NCBI GenBank assembly: GCA_005473895.2
Contig: SRJI02000018.1
Location: 62,001 to 126,000, forward strand
From: Carideicomes alvinocaridis
GTDB lineage: Bacteria > Pseudomonadota > Alphaproteobacteria > Rhodobacterales > Rhodobacteraceae
DNA: 64,000 nt
Direction: 5' to 3'
Within the stretch, counting starts at the first letter, position 1. Each line of letters begins with the position of its first letter. Below the pieces are notes generated by a model. That model did not search any database, had not been told where the DNA came from, and saw only the letters and a program-made list of their open reading frames with translations. Of this stretch, positions 52,727-61,019 are shown piece by piece. Position numbers and translations under genes: made by a program.

Positions 52727-53248
52727 TCAGTCTCCCTGTTCGTTGCTTTCTGAGGCCATTCCCGGAAGTCTTTCCGGCTTAATGCCATGTTCTTCTAGCC
52801 TGGCCCTAGCTGCGTTCAGTACATCTTCTCCGAAGGTCTTCGGATGCCGCAGAACCACCGCCTCGAAGGTGAGCTCCGGGTGGCCCCGGTCGATAAGATC
52901 GCCAAAACCAGCAGAGGCATCATCTTTCAGGGTGAGGTCAGCAGCTGTCTTCGCCTCCCCATCCCGCCCGACCTTCTGCCGGGTCCGGGACAGTCGCACA
53001 GTCTTGCCGCGCTCTTCTTTTAGCATCTCTTCCAAAGCATGGATCGATTGCCATACGTCGTGCTCGACCGTGCCTGGGTTCGCCTCGGGCTGGACGTGGC
53101 ACAGCCTTTGAAAGGCCGCGCGTTCCACAACCGGCGACCCCTGCCGTCGAGCATTGGCGATAAAGGCACGGAGCTTAGCAGGGTCCGTCAGCGCCTCGAT
53201 CCGCGCCAAGGCGTTGCGTTCCGCAGAGGTTGGCTCCGTGCCCGCCAT
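52727..53248 (-). CDS. Uncharacterised 173-aa protein between preT and preA
   Basis: A soluble, charged protein of unknown function. It is mostly helical, with the strings [40 protein letters not shown] and [18 protein letters not shown], then [20 protein letters not shown] and a C-terminal helix. RLSRTRQK is basic and could bind nucleic acid. It is four bases from both preT and preA, so clearly in the operon. Its 3' third is poorer in G+C (52741-52860 counts to 55 percent, against over 60 percent nearby), which hints at insertion. I recall similar proteins in other alphaproteobacteria but no function. Confidence 0.8.
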   Translation of the reverse strand: MAGTEPTSAERNALARIEALTDPAKLRAFIANARRQGSPVVERAAFQRLCHVQPEANPGTVEHDVWQSIHALEEMLKEERGKTVRLSRTRQKVGRDGEAKTAADLTLKDDASAGFGDLIDRGHPELTFEAVVLRHPKTFGEDVLNAARARLEEHGIKPERLPGMASESNEQGD

Positions 53249-53252
53249 CCCG

Positions 53253-54575
53253 TCAGCCCATCAGCGCCGCGTGGATGTCCTCGGCGGCGTCGCGGCCCTC
53301 GGCCACGGCGGTCACGGTCAGGTCGTCGCCGCCGCTCGCGCAGTCGCCACCGGCCCAGACGCCATCGAGGCTGGTGCGGCCGGTCTCGGAGACCTTGATC
53401 TTGCGGTCCTGGATCTCGGGCAGCCCCTCGCCGGTGAGCGTCTGGCCGATGGCCTTGAACACCTGGTCGGCGGGCACGCGGAAGCGTTGGCCCGTGGGCT
53501 TGAGGTCGTTGTCGGTATACTCGAACTCCACCTCGCGCACCGCGCCGTTGCCGTGCACCGCGACCGGCGAGGCATTGGTGATGATGCGCACACCCTTGGA
53601 CGCGGCGAGATCCTGTTCGAAGACGCTCGCGTTCATCCGGTCGCGCCCGCGGCGATAGACCAGCGTCACGTTCAGCGCGCCCAGCAGCTTGGACTGCACG
53701 GCGGCGTCGATGGCGGTCATGCCGCCGCCGATCACCACCACGTCCCGGCCCACCGGCAGGGCGCCGAGGTCGGGCGCCTGGCGCAGCTCGGCGATGAAGT
53801 CGGTGGCGGGCGCCATGCCCTCGCGGTCCTCGCCGTCGAGGCCCAGCGCGTTGACGCCGCCCAGCCCGAGCCCGAGGAACACCGCGTCGTAGTCGGATTT
53901 CAGCCCGTCGAGCGTGATGTCGCGGCCCAGCGCCTTTTCGTTCTCGACGGTGATGCCGCCGATCTTCAGCAGCCAGTCCACCTCGGCCTGGGCGAACCCC
54001 TCGACCGTCTTGTAGGCGGCGATGCCGTATTCGTTCAGCCCGCCTGCCTTGGGGCGCGCATCGTAAAGCACCACGTCGTGGCCCTTCATCGCCAGCCGGT
54101 GGGCGCAGGACAGGCCGGCGGGCCCGGCGCCGACGACGGCGATCCGCTTGCCGGTGGGCTCGCCACGGGTGAAGGGATGCTGGCCCTTGGCCATCAGCCC
54201 GTCGGTGGCATAGCGCTGCAGGCGGCCGATCTCGACCGGCTTGTGCTCGGCCACTTCGCGCACGCAGACCTCTTCGCACAGCTGCTCGGTCGGGCAGACC
54301 CGGGCGCACATGCCGCCGAGGATGTTCTGGTTGAAGATCGTCTTGGCCGCCGCATCCGGGGTGCCGGTCGCGATCTGGCGGATGAAGAGCGGGATGTCGA
54401 TGGAGGTCGGGCAGGCCTCCATGCAGGGCGCATCGTGGCAGAAATAGCAGCGATCCGCCGCCACCAGCGCCTCGTGATCGTCGAGCGGCGGGTGAAGGTC
54501 GCCGAAATTCCGCAGCAGTTCCTCGGAGTCGAGTCGCCCTGCGCTCACCCCTTCGGCAAAGACGTTGCCTGCCAT
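53253..54575 (-). CDS. preT: NAD-dependent dihydropyrimidine dehydrogenase subunit PreT
   Basis: FAD and Fe-S subunit feeding electrons from NADH to PreA. 440 aa. N-terminal cluster ligands [20 protein letters not shown] and [18 protein letters not shown] fold [17 protein letters not shown]; pyridine nucleotide fold [17 protein letters not shown]-terminal [15 protein letters not shown]. The domain order is that of glutamate synthase small subunits; PreA nearby settles the role. A RutR-like palindrome lies 84 bp upstream of its start. Confidence 0.95.
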   Translation of the reverse strand: MAGNVFAEGVSAGRLDSEELLRNFGDLHPPLDDHEALVAADRCYFCHDAPCMEACPTSIDIPLFIRQIATGTPDAAAKTIFNQNILGGMCARVCPTEQLCEEVCVREVAEHKPVEIGRLQRYATDGLMAKGQHPFTRGEPTGKRIAVVGAGPAGLSCAHRLAMKGHDVVLYDARPKAGGLNEYGIAAYKTVEGFAQAEVDWLLKIGGITVENEKALGRDITLDGLKSDYDAVFLGLGLGGVNALGLDGEDREGMAPATDFIAELRQAPDLGALPVGRDVVVIGGGMTAIDAAVQSKLLGALNVTLVYRRGRDRMNASVFEQDLAASKGVRIITNASPVAVHGNGAVREVEFEYTDNDLKPTGQRFRVPADQVFKAIGQTLTGEGLPEIQDRKIKVSETGRTSLDGVWAGGDCASGGDDLTVTAVAEGRDAAEDIHAALMG

Positions 54576-54658
54576 TGGTCATCTCCCTGTCTCGCGGGTT
54601 GACCCCGCGTTTCGGTTGGTCACGTCAACTTTGAAAAAACGCTCTCACGAATCAATTT

Positions 54659-54676
54659 TTTTATCAACTGGTAAAA
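54659..54676. promoter_or_regulatory. RutR-like operator upstream of preT
   Basis: TTTTATCA-AC-TGGTAAAA has the same half-site TGGTAAAA and spacing as the palindrome at 50184, with one mismatch in the other half. It lies 84 bp before the preT start in an AT-rich patch. The remaining 300 bp of this spacer to 54891 show no other element. Confidence 0.65.
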
Positions 54677-54891
54677 ATTTCTGCACGGCGAGGTGGTGTC
54701 GGATGACCGGGTTCGCCGGATTTACCGGCAGTTTCGGCGGGGTCCTGCCTGAATTCCCGGCAAGATGACCATGAATCGCATTCCCCCCGACGGAGGTGTC
54801 GCACGCGCGTCACGGGTTTGGCATACTGGACGGCAAGGGAGGCTGCGGATGTGGCCCTGGGGGACAGCACACTCGCAGAAAGGAACGCGAC

Positions 54892-55209
54892 ATGTTCAAG
54901 GATCCGATCGAAGTGTCCGCCGCGATGATGCGCATGGCGGGGTACATGATGGAATGCCAGATGAGGATTGGCCTGGGGATGGCCCGCGCCGCCTGGGGCG
55001 AGCCGACGATCCCCGCCCGCAAATCCGGCGCCCGTGGCCCGGTGACCCGCCCGAACGAGACGACCCGCCGCGTCATCTTCACCGCGTCGGGCCCCAAGGT
55101 CGTCGATGTCTCGCCCCGTCGCCCGGCGGGCCAGTCAAAGGGCCAGTCACAGCCCGCGGCGCCTGTCGCCGATCCCTCGGCCCCGGCGGACCGCCACCTG
55201 CAGATCTGA
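54892..55209 (+). CDS. Small uncharacterised protein with Met-rich N-terminus
   Basis: A 105-aa protein. The first 35 residues form an amphipathic, Met-rich helix (FKDPIEVSAAMMRMAGYMME, CQMRIGLGMARAAWGEP); the rest is Pro/Ala/Gln-rich and probably disordered. The N-terminus slightly resembles phasins, but the match is too short to call. The ATG at 54892 has AAAGGAA 8 bases upstream, and a clear terminator follows, so it is a single-gene unit. Confidence 0.65.
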   Translation: MFKDPIEVSAAMMRMAGYMMECQMRIGLGMARAAWGEPTIPARKSGARGPVTRPNETTRRVIFTASGPKVVDVSPRRPAGQSKGQSQPAAPVADPSAPADRHLQI

Positions 55210-55245
55210 GCGCGCAGTTCGTTTCTCACGGGACGCCCGAAGCGG

Positions 55246-55274
55246 AACCCCGCCCGTCCCGGCGCGGGGTTTTT
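55246..55274 (+). terminator. Rho-independent terminator of the small gene at 54892
   Basis: AACCCCGC pairs with GCGGGGTT around a 10-base loop, running into TTTTT (55270-55274). It lies 37 bp after the stop. A clear intrinsic terminator; it also separates this gene from xdhA. Confidence 0.88.
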
Positions 55275-55467
55275 GCGCATTCCGTTGAAACAGCTTCCGC
55301 CAAATCCCCATATGATGGAAAGCGGTCGGCGGTTACGCTTGCCGGATGACCGGGATCCTGCTGGACTCCGGCAGACCGACCGGACACCGACCAGACCCAC
55401 AGACACCCGTCCGGGCAAATCCCCCGAGACCCCGGGCCCCGCCCGGAGACCAACAGGAGCAGCAGGC

Positions 55468-56925
55468 ATGGCGACACGCAACGAAGTGCGGTTCATCCTG
55501 AACGGCGAGGACCAGGCGATCCGGGACGTGGGCGCCTCCGACACGCTGCTGGATTTCCTGCGCATCGACCGCCGCCTGACCGGCACCAAGGAGGGCTGCG
55601 CCGAGGGCGATTGCGGCGCCTGCACCGTGCTGGTGGGCCGCCTGACCCCGCAGGGCCTGCGCTATGACACGGTCAATGCCTGCATCCGCTTCCTCGCCTC
55701 GGTGGATGGCTGCCACGTGGTCACTATCGAGCACCTGCGCGGCCCCGAGGGCGGGCTGCACCCGGTGCAGGAGGCCATGGTCGCGCTGCACGGCTCTCAA
55801 TGCGGCTTCTGCACGCCGGGCATCGTCATGTCGCTTTACGCCCTGTGGATGGCCACGGCCACGCCCTCCGTCACCGAGATCGAGCGCGCGCTGCAGGGCA
55901 ACCTCTGCCGCTGCACGGGGTACGAGCCCATCGTGAAGGCGGCGCAGGCGGCCTCTGCCGGCAAGGGGCAGAGCCAGGATCCCCTGAACCTGGAGCGGAA
56001 CACCATCACCAAGCGCCTGTCCGACCTGCGCGACGGCGCGCGGGTGGAGGTCGCGAAGGGCGAGGATCGCGCGATCCTGCCCGCGGACACCGCCGACCTG
56101 GCGAAAGTGCTCGAGGAGAACCCGGAGGGCACCATCGTCGCCGGGGCCACCGATGTGGGCCTCTGGGTGACCAAGTTCCTGCGCCCGATCAGCCCCGCCA
56201 TCCATATCGGCCACCTCGAAGAGCTGCACGAGATCGCGGAGGACGACGCGGCCATCACGCTGGGCGCGGGCGTCACCTATAGCGAGGCGGCGCTGACGCT
56301 GATCATGACTTGGCCCCATCTGCTGGAATACTGGGACCGGATCGCCGGCTGGCAGGTGCGCAACATGGGCACCATCGGCGGCAACATCGCCAACGGCTCG
56401 CCCATCGGGGACACGCCGCCCGCGCTCATCGCGCTTGATGCCACGATCACCCTGCGCAAGGGCGGGGAGACGCGCGAGCTGCCGCTGGAGCGGTTCTTCA
56501 TCGATTACGGCAAGCAGGACCGCGCCGAGGGCGAGTTCGTGGAACGTATCCGCATCCCGAAGCCCGCGGCAGGCCAGCTGCACGCCGCCTACAAGATCTC
56601 CAAGCGGCGGGACGAGGACATCTCCTCCGTCGCCGCCGCCTTCCGCCTGACGGTGGAGGACGGGACGATCACCGAGGCCCGCATCGCCTTCGGGGGCATG
56701 GCGGCGACGCCGAAACGCGCGGCGAAGGCCGAGGCGGCGCTGACGGGCCAGAGTTTCGACGAGGCCACGATGATGAAGGCCGCCGCGACCCTGCCCGAGG
56801 ATTTCGCCCCGCTGTCGGATTGGCGCGCCTCGGCCGAGTACCGGATGCGCGCCGCGCAGAACCTGTTCCGCCGGTTCTGGTACGAAAAGGGCACCGACGA
56901 AGCCGTCAGGCTGGAAACGGCCTGA
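55468..56925 (+). CDS. xdhA: Xanthine dehydrogenase small subunit
   Basis: Iron-sulfur and FAD subunit of xanthine dehydrogenase, which oxidises hypoxanthine to xanthine and urate. 485 aa. Two [2Fe-2S] motifs: CAEGDCGACTVL with a further Cys in VNACIRFL, and CGFCTPG with NLCRCTGYEPI. The FAD domain follows with VAGATDVGLWVTK and RNMGTIGGNIANGSPIGD. The ATG at 55468 has AGGAG upstream. First gene of xdhABC. Confidence 0.96.
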   Translation: MATRNEVRFILNGEDQAIRDVGASDTLLDFLRIDRRLTGTKEGCAEGDCGACTVLVGRLTPQGLRYDTVNACIRFLASVDGCHVVTIEHLRGPEGGLHPVQEAMVALHGSQCGFCTPGIVMSLYALWMATATPSVTEIERALQGNLCRCTGYEPIVKAAQAASAGKGQSQDPLNLERNTITKRLSDLRDGARVEVAKGEDRAILPADTADLAKVLEENPEGTIVAGATDVGLWVTKFLRPISPAIHIGHLEELHEIAEDDAAITLGAGVTYSEAALTLIMTWPHLLEYWDRIAGWQVRNMGTIGGNIANGSPIGDTPPALIALDATITLRKGGETRELPLERFFIDYGKQDRAEGEFVERIRIPKPAAGQLHAAYKISKRRDEDISSVAAAFRLTVEDGTITEARIAFGGMAATPKRAAKAEAALTGQSFDEATMMKAAATLPEDFAPLSDWRASAEYRMRAAQNLFRRFWYEKGTDEAVRLETA

Positions 56926-56938
56926 GAGGGAGGCACGC

Positions 56939-59251
56939 ATGAAGGACGAGCTCAGCATCACCGGCGCGACCGGAGAGGCGCTGCCCCATGACAGCGCGAT
57001 CAAGCATGTCACCGGAAAGGCCGAGTATACCGACGACATCCGCGAACCGGCGGGCACGCTGCACGCCTATCTCGGGCTGTCCACCATCGCCCACGGCAAG
57101 ATCGAGGCGCTGGACCTTTCGGCGGTGAAGACCGCGCCGGGGGTGATCGACGTGATCGGCCCCGCGGACGTGCCGGCGGACAACGACTGCTCTGCCAACG
57201 GGATGCATGACGAGCCGATCTTTGCGGAGACGGTGGAATTCCTCGGCCAGCCGATCTTTGCCGTGGTGGCCGAGAGCCGCGACCAGGCCCGCCGCGCCGC
57301 GCAACTGGCCGAGGTGAAATATACCGAGCTGCCGCACGCCACCAACGTCATGGCCGCGCGCGAGGCGGGCTATCCCAACGTGACCTCCCCGCTCAAGCTG
57401 GAGCGCGGGGACATCACCGCGATGGAGGCCGCGCCGCACCGCCTCAAGGGCACCATGGTCGTGGGCGGGCAGGATCACTTCTACCTCGAGGGGCAGATCG
57501 CGCTGGCCGTGCCGGGCGAGGACGAGGACGTGGTGATCAACACCTCCACCCAGCACCCGAGCGAGGTGCAGCACGTGGTGGCCCATGCGCTTGGCGTGCC
57601 GTCGCATTCCGTCGTCGTGAACGTGCGCCGGATGGGCGGCGGATTCGGCGGCAAGGAAACGCAGATGAACCTGTTCTGCTGCGTCGCCGCCATCGCCGCG
57701 AAGAAGCTGAACCGCCCGGTCAAGCTGCGACCCGACCGCGACGACGACATGACCGCCACCGGCAAGCGCCACGATTTCGTGGTGGAGTACGAGGTGGGCT
57801 TTGACGACGAAGGCCGCATCGTGGCGGTCGAAGGCGACTATTTCGCGCGCTGCGGCTTCTGCTCGGACCTGTCCGGCCCGGTGACCGACCGCGCGCTGTT
57901 CCACGCCGACAACGCCTATTTCTATCCCAACGTCCTGCTGCGCTCGCACCCGCTCAAGACCAATACCGTGTCGAACACCGCCTTCCGCGGCTTCGGCGGG
58001 CCGCAGGGGCTGATCGCGGCCGAGCGGATGGTCGAAGAGATCGCCTATTACCTCAAGCGCGACCCGCTGGAGATCCGCAAGCTCAACTTCTACGGCGGCG
58101 AGGGGCGCGACCTGACGCCCTATCACCAGACGGTGGAGGACAACATCCTCGACCGGATCACCGACGAGCTGGCGGAAAGCGCCTCCTACAAGGAGCGGCG
58201 CGAGGCGGTCATCGCCTGGAACGCAAGGGGCGGCGTGATCCGCAAGGGGATCGCGCTGACGCCGGTGAAATTCGGCATCTCCTTCACCGCTACCTGGTTC
58301 AACCAGGCCGGCGCGCTGATCCACATCTACGCCGACGGCTCGATCCACCTGAACCACGGCGGGACGGAGATGGGCCAGGGGCTTTACACCAAGGTGGCGC
58401 AGGTGGTGGCCGACGCACTGCAGGTGGATGCGGGGCTGGTGAAGATCACAAAGACCACGACCGAGAAGGTGCCGAACACCTCGGCCACCGCGGCCTCGTC
58501 GGGGTCGGACCTGAACGGCATGGCGGCCAAGGACGCCTGCGACCAGCTGATCGCCCGGCTGCGCGCCTTCGCGGTGGAGAAATACGGCATCGCCCCGGAG
58601 GATTTCCGCCTCTACGCCAACCGCGTCCACCTGGGCGACACGGTGGTCGAGTGGGACGCCTTCATCCGCGAAGCCTACATGGCCCGCGTGCAGCTGTCCG
58701 CCGCCGGGTTCTACAAGACGCCGAAAATCCACTGGGACCGCGAAAGCGGCAAGGGCCGGCCCTTCTACTACTTCGCTTATGGCGCCGCGCTGTCCGAGGT
58801 GTCGGTCGATACGCTGACCGGCGAATACCGGGTGGACCGGACCGACATCCTGCATGACGTGGGCCGGTCGCTGAACCCCGCCATCGACAAGGGGCAGGTC
58901 GAGGGCGCCTTCATCCAGGGGATGGGGTGGCTCACGACCGAAGAGCTCTGGTGGGACGACAAGGGGCGGCTCAGGACGCACGCGCCCTCCACCTACAAGA
59001 TCCCGCTGGCCTCGGACCGGCCGCGCGTCTTCAACGTGGCGCTGGCCGACTGGGCCGAGAACCGGGAGCCGACCATCAAGCGCTCCAAGGCCGTGGGCGA
59101 GCCGCCCTTCATGCTGGCCGTCTCGGTGCTCGAAGCGCTCGGCATGGCGGTGGCGAGCGTCGCGGATTACGCCGAATGCCCGCGGCTCGACACCCCGGCG
59201 ACGCCGGAGCGCGTGCTGATGGCGGTGGAGCGCCTGCGCGGGACGCGATGA
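56939..59251 (+). CDS. xdhB: Xanthine dehydrogenase molybdopterin-binding subunit
   Basis: Catalytic molybdenum subunit, 770 aa. RRMGGGFGGKETQ, NTAFRGFGGPQGL and GTEMGQGLYTKVAQV bind the molybdopterin cofactor; the active Glu is in KAVGEPPFMLAV near the C-terminus. It begins 13 bp after xdhA and its stop overlaps the xdhC start (ATGA). No cofactor-synthesis gene is in the window. Confidence 0.96.
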   Translation: MKDELSITGATGEALPHDSAIKHVTGKAEYTDDIREPAGTLHAYLGLSTIAHGKIEALDLSAVKTAPGVIDVIGPADVPADNDCSANGMHDEPIFAETVEFLGQPIFAVVAESRDQARRAAQLAEVKYTELPHATNVMAAREAGYPNVTSPLKLERGDITAMEAAPHRLKGTMVVGGQDHFYLEGQIALAVPGEDEDVVINTSTQHPSEVQHVVAHALGVPSHSVVVNVRRMGGGFGGKETQMNLFCCVAAIAAKKLNRPVKLRPDRDDDMTATGKRHDFVVEYEVGFDDEGRIVAVEGDYFARCGFCSDLSGPVTDRALFHADNAYFYPNVLLRSHPLKTNTVSNTAFRGFGGPQGLIAAERMVEEIAYYLKRDPLEIRKLNFYGGEGRDLTPYHQTVEDNILDRITDELAESASYKERREAVIAWNARGGVIRKGIALTPVKFGISFTATWFNQAGALIHIYADGSIHLNHGGTEMGQGLYTKVAQVVADALQVDAGLVKITKTTTEKVPNTSATAASSGSDLNGMAAKDACDQLIARLRAFAVEKYGIAPEDFRLYANRVHLGDTVVEWDAFIREAYMARVQLSAAGFYKTPKIHWDRESGKGRPFYYFAYGAALSEVSVDTLTGEYRVDRTDILHDVGRSLNPAIDKGQVEGAFIQGMGWLTTEELWWDDKGRLRTHAPSTYKIPLASDRPRVFNVALADWAENREPTIKRSKAVGEPPFMLAVSVLEALGMAVASVADYAECPRLDTPATPERVLMAVERLRGTR

Positions 59252-60069
59252 CACCCCGCAGCCCCATATCCGGCGCCGCACCGGCCGCCCGGATCCGCCT
59301 GACCGAGGTCAGCGGCTCCGCCCCGCGGGCGGCCGGCACCACCATGCTGGTCAATGCCGAGGCGGCAGAGGGCACCATCGGCGGCGGGCAGCTTGAATAC
59401 ATGGCGATCGAGGAGGCCCGCGCGATGCTGGCCGCCGGCGAGGATCGGCGCGAGATGAACGTGCCGCTGGGCCCCGAGATCGGCCAGTGCTGCGGCGGCC
59501 GGGTGAAGATCGTGCTGGACCGGCTGGACGAGGCCGGGCTGCGCGCGGAACGGCAGGCCGGCCGGCAGGCGCAGGATGACTGGCCGCAGGTCCTGATCTT
59601 CGGCGCGGGGCATGTGGGCCGGGCGCTGTCCGCCGCGCTGCTGCCACTGCCGGTGCAGGCCCGGCTGATCGACACCCGCGCGGCAGAGATCGCGCTGGCC
59701 CCCCGCGGGGTGGAGGTGCAGCTCACCTCCCTGCCCGAGGCCGAGGTGCGCAGCGCCGGGCCCGGCACCGCCTACGTCATCCTGACCCACGACCATTCGC
59801 TCGACTTCCTGATCGCGGCCGAGGCGCTGGAGCGGGGCGATGCCGCCTATGTCGGGATGATCGGCTCCGAGACCAAGCGCGCCAGCTTTGCCGGGTTCTG
59901 CCGCCGCGAGGCGCCCGGGGCCGACCCGGCGCGGCTGACCAGCCCGATCGGCGCCGGCGGTACCCGCGACAAGCGCCCCGAGGTGATCGCGGCGCTCGTC
60001 GCGGCAGAGTTGTTGACCGCGCTGCTGACCCAGCCGGCCGAGGCCGTCAGCGTCCCGAGCCGGGCCTGA
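59248..60069 (+). CDS. xdhC: Xanthine dehydrogenase accessory protein XdhC
   Basis: Binds molybdenum cofactor and inserts it into XdhB after sulfuration. 273 aa. N-terminal RLTEVSGSAPRAAGTTMLV and GTIGGGQLEYMAIEEA; GQCCGGRVKI holds the conserved Cys; the Rossmann part is VLIFGAGHVGRALSAALLP, and TSPIGAGGTRDKRPEVIAAL closes it. The ATG at 59248 overlaps the xdhB stop. Confidence 0.95.
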   Translation: MTPRSPISGAAPAARIRLTEVSGSAPRAAGTTMLVNAEAAEGTIGGGQLEYMAIEEARAMLAAGEDRREMNVPLGPEIGQCCGGRVKIVLDRLDEAGLRAERQAGRQAQDDWPQVLIFGAGHVGRALSAALLPLPVQARLIDTRAAEIALAPRGVEVQLTSLPEAEVRSAGPGTAYVILTHDHSLDFLIAAEALERGDAAYVGMIGSETKRASFAGFCRREAPGADPARLTSPIGAGGTRDKRPEVIAALVAAELLTALLTQPAEAVSVPSRA

Positions 60070-60084
60070 CGCGGGGCGACGCCT

Positions 60085-60813
60085 TCAGCCCAGCGTCTCG
60101 CCGAAGAAGTCCAGCATCCGCTTCCAGTGCCGTTCCGCCCCGGTCTCGTGGTAGACGCCGTGATCCGGGACCGCCCAGCCATGCTCGCAGCCGACATAGT
60201 TCTCGATGATATGGTCGATCTCCGCCTCGCGCAGCGACTGGGCCAGCACCGCCGATTGCTCGGGCGGAAAGCTCTTGTCCACGCCCGCGACCCCGACATA
60301 GAGCCGCGCCTTCATGTCGGTCGCCCGCGCATGAGGGCTGTCCTCCGACCCGGCAAGGTTACCGCCATGCAGGCTGGCCGCCGCGACGACCCGGTCCGGC
60401 ACCGCCGCCGCGGCGTTGAGCGCGCGGGGACCGCCCATGCAATAGCCCACCGTGCCGATCGGGCCGCTCACTCCGGCCTTGTCCAGCGCCTCGACGAAAC
60501 CCGCGCTGTCACGCTCGGTCATCGCCTGGCTGGTCTCGCTCACCATGCCGCGCATCTGCTTGGCCGTCGCCTCGTCGGAAAAGGCCGTCCTCGCGTCGAA
60601 ATGTCCGTAATCGCCAAACCGGTAGAACAGGTCCGGCACCAGCACCGCGTAACCCTGGGCGGCATAGCGCGCCGCCATCTGCTCCATCGCCGGGCGCAGG
60701 CCGAAGATGTCCATGTAGAGGATCACGCCCGCCTTGGCGCCCCCTTCCGGCATGTCCAGGATGGCGGGGCAGGCGCCGTCCATCGTAGCGATTTCGATGC
60801 GGCTCTGGGTCAT
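60085..60813 (-). CDS. Dienelactone hydrolase family protein
   Basis: A 242-aa alpha/beta hydrolase. Nucleophile elbow TVGYCMGGPRAL has Cys, as in dienelactone hydrolases, with a His in CEHGWAVPD and an Asp in VAGVDKSFPP. LYMDIFGLRPAMEQMAARYAAQGYAVLVPDLFYR is typical of the family. The substrate is unknown; no aromatic degradation genes are nearby. The ATG at 60813 follows GGAAAGG. It is convergent with xdhC, 15 bp apart. Confidence 0.92.
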   Translation of the reverse strand: MTQSRIEIATMDGACPAILDMPEGGAKAGVILYMDIFGLRPAMEQMAARYAAQGYAVLVPDLFYRFGDYGHFDARTAFSDEATAKQMRGMVSETSQAMTERDSAGFVEALDKAGVSGPIGTVGYCMGGPRALNAAAAVPDRVVAAASLHGGNLAGSEDSPHARATDMKARLYVGVAGVDKSFPPEQSAVLAQSLREAEIDHIIENYVGCEHGWAVPDHGVYHETGAERHWKRMLDFFGETLG

Positions 60814-61019
60814 GTTGCAACCTTTCCGTCTGGGATTCCCGGACGAGCCTAGCAGCGCCGCGCCACGGGTTCCATCGGCACCCGCCCCGGCCCTGCGCGG
60901 CACCGCCTCGGCGGTCCGGGCCACGACGCTGCGTCACGACCGCGTGCGCCACCCCAATCGCCGCCCCATGGCGGGAACCGGCCATGACCTGACGCCGTTC
61001 ATTCAGAGGGAGAGCGACG

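Noticed and set aside
56906-59281. Open frame of 791 codons on the minus strand across xdhB
   Set aside because: Antisense to the molybdenum subunit; no motif, no ribosome site, repetitive His/Gly/Arg composition.
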